Assembly (NCBI GenBank): GCA_003990705.1
Contig: AP018318.1
Span: 930,001-994,000, forward strand
Reading direction: 5' to 3'
DNA from: Nostoc sp. HK-01
GTDB taxonomy: Bacteria > Cyanobacteriota > Cyanobacteriia > Cyanobacteriales > Nostocaceae
Length of the DNA stretch: 64,000 bases
Shown here: positions 51,520-61,064 of the stretch, in pieces
Layout: each line of letters opens with the position of its first letter
Position numbering within the stretch: position 1 is the stretch's first letter
Notes under the pieces: model-generated
Database searches by the model: none
The model's input: only the letters and a program-made list of their open reading frames with translations
What the model was told of the DNA's origin: nothing
Translations under genes and position numbers: made by a program

Positions 51520-53358
51520 ATGCAGAAGTCATCCAGTAGATTAAAATTTAGAAATTCTCGGAATCAAGCAGTTTCAAAGCGGCAAAAAATTTCCCGACAA
51601 AGGTTAATGGGAAATTTCACTCCCAACATTCAAGAACCTGTACAAAGTAGCAAAGTCAGGCTTTTGGTAGTATGGGCTATTTTATTAGCCGCAGGATTAG
51701 GTTTGGCTTTTAACTTATATAATTTACAAATTCTGCAAGGAAAAAAACTAACGCAAAAGGCACGCAATCAACAAATGGTGAGTTTGCGACCTTTTATGCC
51801 TCGTCGTTTAGTTGTCGATCGCAATACCAATGTTTTGGCGGTTGATCGTCCTGTATATACTGTTTATGCTCATCCGAAGCTATTTGATAAATCTAATGAA
51901 GAAATCGCCCAAAAGATAGCACCTATCATTGATAAAGATGCGGCTGATTTAGTCATAACTTTTCAAAGTCGCAAAAGTGGGATCATTCTGATGCCAGCAT
52001 TACCCGAAGAAGTTGCCGATCGCGTAATTGCACTACGCTTAAATGGCTTAGAATTTATTCCCAAATACTCCCGTTTATATCCGCAAGCAGATGTTGCATC
52101 TGATGTAGTAGGTTATGTTGACCTGGAACGTCGCGGTCAAGCTGGTGTGGAATATAGCCAAGAAAAACTGCTAGAACGTTCTGTGCAGAAGGTACGGTTA
52201 ATGCAGTCTGGTAACGGCGAGTTAAAGCCAGATCATGCACCAGAAGGTTTTCTCCATGCTGATGACCTGAAATTGCAACTAACTATTGATACACGCTTAC
52301 AACGGGCTGCTCGCTCGGCGCTAAAAGCACAGGTAGAAAAGTTCCATGCAAAACGTGGAGCCGTAATTGTGATGGATGCGTTAGATGGTTCTTTACTAGC
52401 ATTAGTATCTCAACCTACATATAACCCAAATGACTATGGCAAAGCGAAAATTGATTTATTCAAAAACTGGACGGTAGCTGATCTTTATGAACCTGGTTCA
52501 ACTTTTAAACCATTAAATGTGGCGATCGCATTAGAAAATGGTGTGATTCAACCAAATGATACTTTTAATGATCCTGGTTATATTAAAGTCGCTGACCGTG
52601 TAATTAAAAATGCTCAACACAATGGTTATGGGCGGATTAATATTGCCCAAATTCTCCAAAATTCCAGCAACATCGGGATGGTGCAAATTATTCAAAAAAT
52701 GCGCCCCTCGGTTTACTACACCTGGTTAGAACGTCTGGGTTTAGGGCAACCTTTAGAAACTGATTTGCCTTTTGGAGTTAGCGGTTCACTAAAAAGTCAA
52801 CCAAGATTTATTTCTTCACCTATTGAACCAGCCACTGCATCTTTTGGACAAGGTTTTTCGCTGACTCCTTTACAATTAGTACAACTGCACGGCGCTTTAG
52901 CTAATGGCGGAAAATTGGTCACACCCCATGTAGTTCGAGGATTAGTTGATAGCAATGGCAAAATGCACTATTCACCCACACTCCCTACGCCAAGGCAAAT
53001 TTTTTCTGCTAAAACTGCCCAACAAGTTGTAGAAATGATGGAAACTGTGGTTTCGGAAGGTACTGGTAAACCTTCTAAAATTGCCGGATATCGCATTGGC
53101 GGGAAAACAGGTACAGCCCAAAAAGCTAGTCCCAACGGTGGCTATATCCCTGGTGCTAGAATCACCAGCTTTGTCGCAGTTTTGCCAGTGGAAGCCCCCC
53201 GCTATGTAATTTTGGCCATTGTCGATGAGCCGAAGGGCGAAAACGCCTATGGTTCGACTGTGGCTGCACCAATTGTCAAATCGGTGATGGAAACATTAAT
53301 TCCTCTAGAACATCTACCACCACAACAGTTAAATTCCCCAGCAGAAACACCAAGATGA
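51520..53358 (+). CDS. ftsI: Division-specific transpeptidase (penicillin-binding protein, FtsI type)
   Basis: 612 residues, class B PBP. One N-terminal membrane helix (VVWAILLAAGLGLAFNLYNL, near 50-69) follows a basic cytosolic tail. A dimerisation domain (RGQAGVEYSQEKLLERSV) comes before the transpeptidase. The active-site serine is in GSTFKPLN near 326, SxN in NSSNIGM near 381 and KTG in GGKTGTAQ near 527. It makes septal peptidoglycan cross-links. The preceding FtsL-like gene supports the division role over an elongation PBP2. Confidence 0.92.
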   Translation: MQKSSSRLKFRNSRNQAVSKRQKISRQRLMGNFTPNIQEPVQSSKVRLLVVWAILLAAGLGLAFNLYNLQILQGKKLTQKARNQQMVSLRPFMPRRLVVDRNTNVLAVDRPVYTVYAHPKLFDKSNEEIAQKIAPIIDKDAADLVITFQSRKSGIILMPALPEEVADRVIALRLNGLEFIPKYSRLYPQADVASDVVGYVDLERRGQAGVEYSQEKLLERSVQKVRLMQSGNGELKPDHAPEGFLHADDLKLQLTIDTRLQRAARSALKAQVEKFHAKRGAVIVMDALDGSLLALVSQPTYNPNDYGKAKIDLFKNWTVADLYEPGSTFKPLNVAIALENGVIQPNDTFNDPGYIKVADRVIKNAQHNGYGRINIAQILQNSSNIGMVQIIQKMRPSVYYTWLERLGLGQPLETDLPFGVSGSLKSQPRFISSPIEPATASFGQGFSLTPLQLVQLHGALANGGKLVTPHVVRGLVDSNGKMHYSPTLPTPRQIFSAKTAQQVVEMMETVVSEGTGKPSKIAGYRIGGKTGTAQKASPNGGYIPGARITSFVAVLPVEAPRYVILAIVDEPKGENAYGSTVAAPIVKSVMETLIPLEHLPPQQLNSPAETPR

Positions 53359-53363
53359 AAGTT

Positions 53364-54014
53364 TTAAGGTGTATTAGTCGGACTTGGGCTACTAGTTGAA
53401 GTTCCCGTATTAACACCAGCATTAACAATAGAACGAGCCTGTTGTAAGTGTTCTTCAAGGGTTGGTAGTGTTTGTGAGGCAAATGCCTTCACATCTGGAT
53501 CTTGCCCCTGTTGTGCTTCAGTTTGAAATGCAGAAACATCCTTTTGATGATCTTGAACCATGTGAGTCATATATTCGCGGTCAAAATTAGCACCAGAAAG
53601 CTTAGATAAGCGTTGCTGGAGTTGCTGATTTTCTCTGTTGAGAGTAGTTGGTAGTTTTACACCTTTTCGAGCTGCTAACTGTTTGAGTTGAGTATTCACT
53701 TGCGTATGATCTTTTACCATACGCAGCCCAAATTGTTTTACTGCATTGTTAGCTGCGCGTTGTGATGCTAGTTGTCCTAGTTGGACTTCTGCTAAACCAC
53801 CTTGCGCGGCTTCATTGATAAACTGTCTGTCTGAAGAACTTAGATTATTTGGTGCTGCTGTTGGCGATGGACTCTCAGTTAGCTGTACTGGTTGTGTTGT
53901 ACCAGACGGAGCTTCAGAGGTGTTCTGATTTTGTTGGGGAGTTGTTGTACAACCAGTGACTAGAGATAAAGCGATCGCCACTAAACTAGTAGAAAATAAT
54001 TTTAAATTAGACAT
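53364..54014 (-). CDS. DUF4142 lipoprotein
   Basis: 216 residues. Lipoprotein signal with lipobox SLVTGC at about 16-21, a Thr/Pro/Gln-rich linker, then a helical ferritin-like DUF4142 domain: DRQFINEAAQGGLAEVQLGQ, VKQFGLRMVKDHTQVNTQL and FDREYMTHMVQDHQKDVSAF. Conserved His and acidic residues on the helices are present. It starts with ATG after a strong AGGAGG. It converges with ftsI with only 5 bp between the stops. Confidence 0.9.
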   Translation of the reverse strand: MSNLKLFSTSLVAIALSLVTGCTTTPQQNQNTSEAPSGTTQPVQLTESPSPTAAPNNLSSSDRQFINEAAQGGLAEVQLGQLASQRAANNAVKQFGLRMVKDHTQVNTQLKQLAARKGVKLPTTLNRENQQLQQRLSKLSGANFDREYMTHMVQDHQKDVSAFQTEAQQGQDPDVKAFASQTLPTLEEHLQQARSIVNAGVNTGTSTSSPSPTNTP

Positions 54015-54400
54015 AATAATTCCTCCTTTTTTCCCAAAAGCTCACAATTACAGCGATTTAGAATCATCAAAATAATAATTAACCTTTTTCTTCTAAATCA
54101 AAAATATGCAAGTTAAATGTCTAATGGCTTGTCTATATTGTTAAATTTGTCGGTTTAGCTTGAATGTAGAAAAAATATTCTCAAAAAATACCTACCCGCA
54201 GATATACCTCACCCGCGCAAGTGTGTTCATTTGCCAAATCTATCGTCTGTTACCTGTACCTATCTCTTGCTGTAATTCTGTGTCTCTAGAGTTAATATTT
54301 GTTTATAACTGACGAAAGAGGTTAAGAAAGCTTAACTGTGGAACCTTAGATATTAGAGATGAAACTACTTTCACTCTTTGGCAAAGGTATCTAAGATTTC
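54015..54400. other. Divergent spacer DUF4142 / diiron protein
   Basis: 386 bp, AT-rich, with no repeat, RNA gene or ORF that I can support; it must hold the promoters of both neighbours. Confidence 0.4.
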
Positions 54401-55519
54401 ATGCAAAGCTATTTATTGACATTCCCTAACTTTGAGGCTGTAGCTAAGAGTTCACAACCCGAAGCAAAGATAGAGCCTCAGTATCATCGGGCTGAACAAT
54501 TATTTTTAGAATTACTGACTATTGATGATCTAGACAATCAACTGCATCAGGTAGCAGGGAAAATCAGAGAGTTTGAACAAACGCTCTCTATAGCAATGGA
54601 GGCGGCTTATCAAAATGGTAGTGGAGATCATCGCGCTCACCTATTTCTTCAGCGAATTTTATATTGGATTAATCGCTTGAAGTTATTTTGGTATGACAAT
54701 TTGCGCCATTATACAAATGAGCGATCGCTTTATTTGAGTTGTTGTCTTCATCAAATTGAAGCGGCTTGGCAAGCTTGGGAACTAGCTCAAATTGATGTAG
54801 CTGCATTACAAAAATTAAATGTCAAACAAGCACTAATTGAACGCGCTACCGCCGATTTAGATCCGCCTTTATCACCAGAGAGTCGCTATATCCGAGAACA
54901 AATGAGTGAGATTGGCTATTGTCATTTACTGGCGATCGCTTCATTTGATGGTTTAGTTGAAGGTAGTCGTCTATCGCGGATTTTAGGTGGTGCGGCGAAT
55001 GAGGTGCAATGTACTTTGGTGCGAGTACTTTTAGAAGAATACGGTAATGGGCGCTTATCTCGCAAGCACTCTACATTTTTTGCTCAAATGTTAGCTGAGT
55101 TTGATATGAACACTGAACCAGAGGGTTACTTTGATTTAGTCCCTTGGGAAGTGTTGGCTTGTGCTAATCAAAACTTTTTAACAACAGAACGCAAACGTTA
55201 TTTTCTGCGTTACAGTGGTGCGTTAACTTATTTTGAAGTAGCTGGCCCGGCAACTTACAGAAATTATCTGACAGCCGCCCAACGATTGCACCTTTCAGAT
55301 GCAGCAATGGGTTATTGGGAACTGCATATCAAAGAAGATGAACGCCACGGTCAATGGATGTTAGACAGTGTGGCTTTACCTTTAGCAGAACAATATCCCC
55401 ATGATGGGTGGGAATTAATTTTGGGATACGACCAAGAAAAATTAATGGGCGATCGCGCTGCTCAAGCTGTTGTCCTTTCTATTCGTGCAGCCGAACAAGC
55501 AAGTTTACCCATCAGATAA
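54401..55519 (+). CDS. Heme-oxygenase-like diiron protein
   Basis: 372 residues of the 'iron-containing redox enzyme' family, helical with a heme-oxygenase-like fold. The likely metal residues are in EVQCTLVRVLLEEYGNGRLS followed by RKHSTFF, and in YWELHIKEDERHGQWML near 306-322, i.e. Glu and His patterns of HDO-type diiron oxidases. The first 150 residues (LTIDDLDNQLHQVAGKIREF, an all-helical part) are specific to the cyanobacterial subgroup. The substrate is unknown. It may be transcribed with the methyltransferase gene that follows. Confidence 0.85.
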   Translation: MQSYLLTFPNFEAVAKSSQPEAKIEPQYHRAEQLFLELLTIDDLDNQLHQVAGKIREFEQTLSIAMEAAYQNGSGDHRAHLFLQRILYWINRLKLFWYDNLRHYTNERSLYLSCCLHQIEAAWQAWELAQIDVAALQKLNVKQALIERATADLDPPLSPESRYIREQMSEIGYCHLLAIASFDGLVEGSRLSRILGGAANEVQCTLVRVLLEEYGNGRLSRKHSTFFAQMLAEFDMNTEPEGYFDLVPWEVLACANQNFLTTERKRYFLRYSGALTYFEVAGPATYRNYLTAAQRLHLSDAAMGYWELHIKEDERHGQWMLDSVALPLAEQYPHDGWELILGYDQEKLMGDRAAQAVVLSIRAAEQASLPIR

Positions 55520-55576
55520 ATACCCAAAAATTGCTACTTTCATTGCATTTTTAATTGCTTTGTAACCTAGTTCTGT

Positions 55577-56356
55577 TTGAGTAACAAATTGCTCAAAACA
55601 GCTAATTTGATTCGGCTTGATGTCAGCAAAACTCTTACTTTAAGGAAGTATTTCAATCAAATGAAAGACATATTTTTCTGCCCGGAAGAATCTAATTTTT
55701 ATTCTAATTGTTTAGAAAATTTTGTCATGAGAGATTGTCAAAATCCGGCATCTATTGTTGAATTTGGTTCTGGTGATGGCAGTCCTGTTATCAACTCACT
55801 ACTAAGAAATAAGTTTGAAGGATTAATTCAAGGCTATGAACTTAATACTTCTGCCTGGAAAGCTGCAAATTTAACTATAGATGAATACAATCTTACAAGT
55901 AAATATATTATTCATAACTCTTGTTTGTTTGACTCTGATAAACCTCAAGCTAATTATCTTGTTGCTAATCCGCCATATTTACCAGCCCCAGATGATGATA
56001 TTTATATGCCATTATTATTTGGCGGTGTAGATGGCGCATCAATTACCAACGAGCTTTTATCTTTAGATTATGCAAATGTCTTGGTTTTAATTTCTAGCTA
56101 TTCTAACCCAATCAGTACTTTAAAAACAGCAACAGAAAATGGCTATAGTGTGAATAAATTTGTCGTTTTACCTTTGCAGTTTGGTTATTATAGTTCTGAA
56201 CAAAAAGTAAAAAAACATATAGAATCCTTAAAAGAAAATCATAAAGCATTTTACTCTGGAGATTATTATTTTTTGGCTGGCGTTCTATTTAAAAAATCGC
56301 AGGAATCAGCCATTGATTTATCTCATGAATTAGCTCAAGTTATGACAAGCTTATAA
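55577..56356 (+). CDS. Methyltransferase-like protein with NPPY motif
   Basis: 259 residues from a TTG; ATG 55661 would give 231. Motif I-like IVEFGSGDGSPVINSLL and motif IV VANPPYLPAPDDDIY are class-I methyltransferase features of the HemK/Trm5-like type that modify polar N atoms. GGVDGASITNELLSL and FVVLPLQFGYYSSEQKV follow. The weak start and low GC suggest an accessory gene. The substrate (protein glutamine, RNA or DNA) cannot be told. Confidence 0.75.
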   Translation: MSNKLLKTANLIRLDVSKTLTLRKYFNQMKDIFFCPEESNFYSNCLENFVMRDCQNPASIVEFGSGDGSPVINSLLRNKFEGLIQGYELNTSAWKAANLTIDEYNLTSKYIIHNSCLFDSDKPQANYLVANPPYLPAPDDDIYMPLLFGGVDGASITNELLSLDYANVLVLISSYSNPISTLKTATENGYSVNKFVVLPLQFGYYSSEQKVKKHIESLKENHKAFYSGDYYFLAGVLFKKSQESAIDLSHELAQVMTSL

Positions 56357-56418
56357 ACTACAGTATTCAATAATACCCTTTTTCAAAGGCATTATCATAG
56401 TTTTTTTATGGGTTTTGT

Positions 56419-57828
56419 CTAAACAGATTGTAAACAAATAGTAGGTAGTAGTTTTTGAAAATAAACGCGATAGAGTTTACAACGGGGTAAAATGCGATCG
56501 CCATCAAAGCAAATCAAGCCTAAACTTTCTAGCTGATAAGCATCCACAGGATCAATTACCAGACCTTGTTTTGTTTTGATAAGTTCAGCATATATTTTGC
56601 TCAAATGAGGATAGCTTTGCAGTTTTAAGCTGTGTCGCCATAAGTGATGACGGTATATACTGCCATTAGCGATCGCTTCTTCGATCAAATCTTGTAAATT
56701 AATCTTGCGGGAGACAAGATGAAATAAAGTTAGTTGAATTAACGCCGGATGACCACCAACTAAAGACATGATTTGAGCAGATTCTTGACCGGAATTCCAG
56801 TTTAGCTCATATCTTCTGGCTAAATCTTCGACTTGGCTTTGAGTAAATTCAGTTAGATGAATAGGTAAACCGATATTAAATGGTGAACGATTAATATCTA
56901 GAGAGATATATTGTTCTGTAGAGTAGACCACTACTAATCGCAGTTTTTGCCAATTGTAATTTTGTCGTGCTTCTTCACACCAAGAACGTAACAAAGCAAA
57001 AAATTCCTGAGCAATGTGCGGATATTCAAAAAAGCGATCAACATCGCTCAAAACCAGCACTATGGGACTACTGCTCTGTTTAAAAATATACTTTTGCAAG
57101 TAGAAGCTACAGGCTAACTTATAGCCAACTTCTTCATCCCATATATCATCAAGGTTAGGCTCAATTTCTAACTGTTGGGCAATTTGCCAACAAAGACAAC
57201 GCAAAAGCTTATTTAAATCAGTCAAACAAGTGTCATCAATTTGGTAGCAATTGACGTTAACAGGGCGATATCCTTGCTGATGAGAAAAGGCTAAAATACG
57301 TAGCACTAAAGAAGTTTTTCCCATCTGTCTGGGAGAGCGAATCCGAATTACACAGCCTGGGCGAGTAATTTCTCGATACACTATTTCTTCGATTGGGGGA
57401 CGGTCGATATATAAAGGAGAATCTAGACCTACAGGCCCATCTGGATATGGCCAACGATGTTCTATTTCGTAATTAGATAACCGAGTCAGATGATTTTTCT
57501 GTTGATATGAACTTTTGGGAAAGAATTCTATGATTTCGCCTTCATCCTCACCACTCGATACTGTGTAATCTTCTTCTTGTAATTTGAGGTTAAAGGCACT
57601 AAAGCACAATTTAAGAGTTTTTTGATCTACGCCTTTACTCAAAGACCATAATCGACTCAGAGTTTTAGTCGAAATACTAATCTGGGTGCTGAGTTCTTGC
57701 AGAGTTAAGCGATCGCCTTTATTTCTAGCAATCTCCCAAGATAAAATCGCTTCATGTAAGCGTTGTAGCCCTGACGGAGTTAGTACAACGCCTCGTTTTC
57801 TTTTGCTTTTAGTTTGTTTCACTTGCAT
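56419..57828 (-). CDS. AAA-like ATPase with N-terminal HTH
   Basis: 469 residues from ATG 57828; a TTG 33 bp upstream is less likely. The N-terminal 90 residues contain an HTH (RLTLQELSTQISISTKTLSR) that would bind DNA or a partner. Then follows the AAA-like domain of the AAA_35 type: the conserved SPLYIDRPPIEEIVYREI, Walker A IRSPRQMGKTSLVLRI, and Walker B SPIVLVLSDVDRFFEYP, where Ser-Asp-Val-Asp replaces the more usual Asp-Glu. C-terminal winged-helix parts end at QLESLGLICFDGDRILP. Such proteins are numerous in filamentous cyanobacteria with no known role. Confidence 0.85.
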   Translation of the reverse strand: MQVKQTKSKRKRGVVLTPSGLQRLHEAILSWEIARNKGDRLTLQELSTQISISTKTLSRLWSLSKGVDQKTLKLCFSAFNLKLQEEDYTVSSGEDEGEIIEFFPKSSYQQKNHLTRLSNYEIEHRWPYPDGPVGLDSPLYIDRPPIEEIVYREITRPGCVIRIRSPRQMGKTSLVLRILAFSHQQGYRPVNVNCYQIDDTCLTDLNKLLRCLCWQIAQQLEIEPNLDDIWDEEVGYKLACSFYLQKYIFKQSSSPIVLVLSDVDRFFEYPHIAQEFFALLRSWCEEARQNYNWQKLRLVVVYSTEQYISLDINRSPFNIGLPIHLTEFTQSQVEDLARRYELNWNSGQESAQIMSLVGGHPALIQLTLFHLVSRKINLQDLIEEAIANGSIYRHHLWRHSLKLQSYPHLSKIYAELIKTKQGLVIDPVDAYQLESLGLICFDGDRILPRCKLYRVYFQKLLPTICLQSV

Positions 57829-58651
57829 AGGCTGTGTTCCAACAATTGTTTGTGGACACAAAATCTACTTAAAACTTCTTGCATCAACAATTTTTAGCCT
57901 CAGACAGTGCGTTGATTTGCTACAACTACTGTGCAGAAGCACACAAATTATGAATTTTGCCAGAGGTTATTTGTAGAGTCTGATGATCCAACTACTCGAA
58001 GAATTTAAACAGCGTAAAACATTCCGAATTTTGAGTTTTAACGGAAGTCGAAACCACCAACAAAAGCATTGTATAAAAAATGAATTTTTTTGCTCCGTTT
58101 TTTTACTTAATTTGCTAGTAAAAATTATTAAAAATTAATGAGCTTATTTACCATTCATTAACGGATTGCTATGGCTGCAAATTCAATTTGTTGCAGAATA
58201 AGCTAGAAAGCTTAAGTTCAGAACAAACTAGTACTTTAGTCAAATTAAAATGCCTAAAACACAGTAAATGCTGACTTTTAAGCTATTTCAGGCTGTATTC
58301 AGCCCCAAACTTGTTATTTTAGGTTGGTTAACTGACATTCTACTGCAATTCCAACGCTTGTGTTATCTTTTGCGGTTTTTATAAACTTGTGTATGTAAAC
58401 TATTGATTTTTCTGAGTAAATCCTCTAAATTAACCTACAACATATTAACATCATAATAAATGTATTAAGTAAATACACTAGATTTTAGCCAGACTCATGA
58501 TTAATAATGCGATCGCACCTCATCAGTTCAGGTATCTTAGGCGACAGCTAGAAGATATAGATATGCTCAATCATCTGTAAACGGCAATATCCCCAAATTA
58601 TTCAATAATTTGGGGATTTCTACCATCTAGTCCAGCTAAATCAGCTTGATG
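57829..58651. other. Long AT-rich spacer
   Basis: 823 bp between the AAA-like gene and the substrate-binding gene. It has the hairpin at 58589-58617 and one HIP1 core near 58509. I see no ORF, tRNA or repeat array. Confidence 0.4.
58589..58617 (-). terminator. 14-bp perfect palindrome downstream of ssuA-like gene
   Basis: ATCCCCAAATTATT pairs with AATAATTTGGGGAT with one central base. It lies 35 bp beyond the stop of the minus-strand gene. It is probably a terminator without a strong T-run. Confidence 0.55.
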
Positions 58652-59740
58652 TTATTTTTGACTGATTGTGGGTGGAGTAATCGCTGCATATTGCTCAGGT
58701 GTTAACATTGCTTCTCGAACATTCACAGGTTTGGGAAGCAACCCATTTTTATAGAAGTAATCTGCAACTCGCTGTTGTTCTTGAACTAAATCTGTAGATA
58801 TAGCTCTTAGTCCATAGCTGCGACGGCTAATTACCAAGTCCATCACATCGGGTGGTAATTTCTGATAAGGTGCGATTAGTTGTGCAGTTTCTTTGGGATG
58901 CGCCTCAGCCCAACGCTGAATTTTATCAATCTCCTCAATGACTATTCGCAGCAATTCTGGATTATCAATGGCAAACTGTTTTCCTCCGATATAATATCCC
59001 CCAGGAGAGTCCAGTCCTTGAGAATCTCTGAGAATCCTAACTTTATTTAATTTTTCGGCTCTAGCTAGATGCGGATCACCTGTCACCCAAACCGAAATTT
59101 TCCCTTCTAAAAAGGCACTACTCGCTTCTACGTTGGGGATACTCAAAACTTTAATATCGCTATATTTCAAACCTACATCTTCTAAAGCTCTGAGAATAAA
59201 ATAGTGAGATGCAGATGCTTTTTGAAAGACGACTTTTTGTCCTTTGATATCTTTTAAAGTTTTAATGGGAGAATTTGGTGGTACTGCGATCGCACTACCT
59301 TTACCACTATTTTCGGTACGTCGTGAACCAACGACATACACAATCTGCGCCCCAGCAGCTTGAGCAAAGATGGGTGGAGTTTCACCCACAGAACCCAAAT
59401 CTATTTTGCCCACGTTCATAGCTTCCATTAGTTGTGGCCCTTGGGCAAATTGCGCCCATTCCACCTTTACACCTAAAGGTTCCAGCCGCTTTTCTAAAAC
59501 TTTTGTTACCCTAACCAAATCACCAGCTTGTTGATACCCCATACGCAGTACTTTGGTTTTGATACCCACTGACTTGGTATCAGATACATTATTAGCTGTA
59601 GATGAGGTTTCTGCTGTTGGGGTTGGTTGTGTGCAACTAACCAATGTGAATGAAGTGGCGACGCTGATCAACCCTGGAACGAAGAACCGGGTAACACGAT
59701 GAAAAATGTTTATATACTGAGGTTTAACTGTTGCGACCAT
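58652..59740 (-). CDS. ssuA: Sulfonate-type ABC substrate-binding lipoprotein
   Basis: 362 residues. A lipoprotein signal with lipobox TLVSC (about 31-35) anchors it outside the inner membrane. The SsuA-type fold shows in VLRMGYQQAGDLVRVTKVLE, LGVKVEWAQFAQGPQLMEAM, DLGSVGETPPIFAQAAGAQI, and VFQKASASHYFILRALEDVG. These are the substrate-cleft motifs of aliphatic sulfonate binding proteins. The permease (SsuC) and ATPase (SsuB) genes are not in the neighbourhood, so it either works with distant subunits or binds another small organic acid. No regulator site was identified. Confidence 0.85.
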   Translation of the reverse strand: MVATVKPQYINIFHRVTRFFVPGLISVATSFTLVSCTQPTPTAETSSTANNVSDTKSVGIKTKVLRMGYQQAGDLVRVTKVLEKRLEPLGVKVEWAQFAQGPQLMEAMNVGKIDLGSVGETPPIFAQAAGAQIVYVVGSRRTENSGKGSAIAVPPNSPIKTLKDIKGQKVVFQKASASHYFILRALEDVGLKYSDIKVLSIPNVEASSAFLEGKISVWVTGDPHLARAEKLNKVRILRDSQGLDSPGGYYIGGKQFAIDNPELLRIVIEEIDKIQRWAEAHPKETAQLIAPYQKLPPDVMDLVISRRSYGLRAISTDLVQEQQRVADYFYKNGLLPKPVNVREAMLTPEQYAAITPPTISQK

Positions 59741-59802
59741 AATTTTTTGTACGGCTAGATTGAAACTTATTTCCAGACAATTGATAACTAAGCGGTAATT
59801 GT

Positions 59803-60459
59803 TTACCTGGCTCTATTCGCAATCCCAGAAAACACAAAAAACTGTTCCTCTTTGGGTTCAGCCACGCTTTCACCAAGGTAGCGATGAATACCTACACCCA
59901 TATCTCCCGTTGCTGTCAGCTGAAAGTTAACTTCTGCAAATCCAGCTTTTTGCAGAGATTGACGGACTGTTTCAGAGTGAGGAATATTATGAGAATGTCC
60001 ACGAGTCCAAATTACAAATGCACCTGGTTTACTAAGAAAACTCAGGTTTCTTAATAAGCGATTTAGTTCATTTTCATCAGCAAGATTACCAAAAACACCA
60101 CAGACAATCACAATATCTGCTGGTACTGCTCCTAAATAGTTAGAGGCGATAGTTGCATCGCCATTAATAAACTCAATTTGTTTGGTCAAACCTAACGATT
60201 CTATAGTTGCTTGTCCACGTTCTACGAGTTGTGGATTTAGCTCAACCAGTCGTACATAAACATCTTGAGCGCGTGGGTGATTTGCTAAAGTACCTAGTAA
60301 ATCTCGTCCATCACCAGCGCAAACACTCACTACCCGAATTACTCCTGGTGAGGAAAAATTTAAGCTGTGGGCAATATATTCTCGTACTATTTCTAAGCGT
60401 TGCTGCAACCTCTGGTCAGTTTTGTAGAGGTCGTGCCATTCAAACCAGTCTTTTGGCAT
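59803..60459 (-). CDS. Class I SAM-dependent methyltransferase
   Basis: 218 residues. Motif I reads IRVVSVCAGDGRDLLGTLAN near 40-59, followed by VRLVELNPQLVERGQATIES and IEFINGDATIASNY, then DIVIVCGVFGNL. The fold is that of a small-molecule or protein methyltransferase; LVELNP rather than LEIG is unusual but consistent in the group. The substrate is unknown. It is followed after 62 bp by the ssuA-like gene on the same strand and could be co-transcribed with it. Confidence 0.85.
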   Translation of the reverse strand: MPKDWFEWHDLYKTDQRLQQRLEIVREYIAHSLNFSSPGVIRVVSVCAGDGRDLLGTLANHPRAQDVYVRLVELNPQLVERGQATIESLGLTKQIEFINGDATIASNYLGAVPADIVIVCGVFGNLADENELNRLLRNLSFLSKPGAFVIWTRGHSHNIPHSETVRQSLQKAGFAEVNFQLTATGDMGVGIHRYLGESVAEPKEEQFFVFSGIANRAR

Positions 60460-61064
60460 AAGGGGTTATTTCCGTTTCTGCAAACTATGGCTTTGCACCA
60501 TGACTAAACTACGGTAAATCTATCGATTAACAGTATTTTAGAGTAAAAGCAGGCTATCACAGAAATTCCAGCAAAATCAAGTCTGATGGCAAAGTGGTAA
60601 ATACGAGTATTGGAAATTACAAAGATTTAATTGGCGGTGTAATTAATGGTCGAGCGATCGCTAAAGATATTGTATTTTTAGCTACATAAATATCATCGTA
60701 TTTGCTTAACATCCGGTCTAAGACTGATATGTGTAAGATATGGTTTTATTTTCCGGGTACTGGATAAATTAACAGAAAATGTAAGTAACGAAAAAGAAAA
60801 ATTAAATACTCGCTCACCAGTTGCTCAGACAAATAACAATAGTACTTTAGTAATCTGATGTGATGTCTGAAATTATCTTTGTAGGGAGGTAACACGAAAG
60901 GAGAAGGGATAGGGAATAAAAAAAGCTCTGTAAGTATTACTGAATTTTTTCAAAAGTCAACTATGAATCTTATGTGTTCCAGATAAACTAACTGCTTATA
61001 TCTAATTAAATAAAACAAAGATTGCATAGCATCAAAAACTTACACTGAGAACAGAAATTAAACC
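60460..61064. other. 605-bp leader region of HetC-like gene
   Basis: Between the methyltransferase and the exporter. It contains an NtcA-type promoter (60672-60712), one HIP1 core at about 60655, and a long AT-rich 5' leader of about 340 bases. I find no ORF. Long leaders upstream of hetC are known from Anabaena. Confidence 0.55.
60672..60712 (+). promoter_or_regulatory. NtcA-activated promoter (GTAN8TAC + TAN3T)
   Basis: GTA-TTTTTAGC-TAC at 60672-60685 is a perfect NtcA box. TAACAT at 60707-60712 is a TAN3T -10 box 21 bases downstream, the spacing of class II NtcA-dependent promoters. Transcription would start near 60719, about 345 bases before the exporter's ATG. Confidence 0.7.

Noticed and set aside
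60590-60612. Alternative NtcA-like site GTAAATACGAGTAT
   Set aside because: It ends in TAT instead of TAC and has no TAN3T at the right distance; the site at 60672 is perfect.
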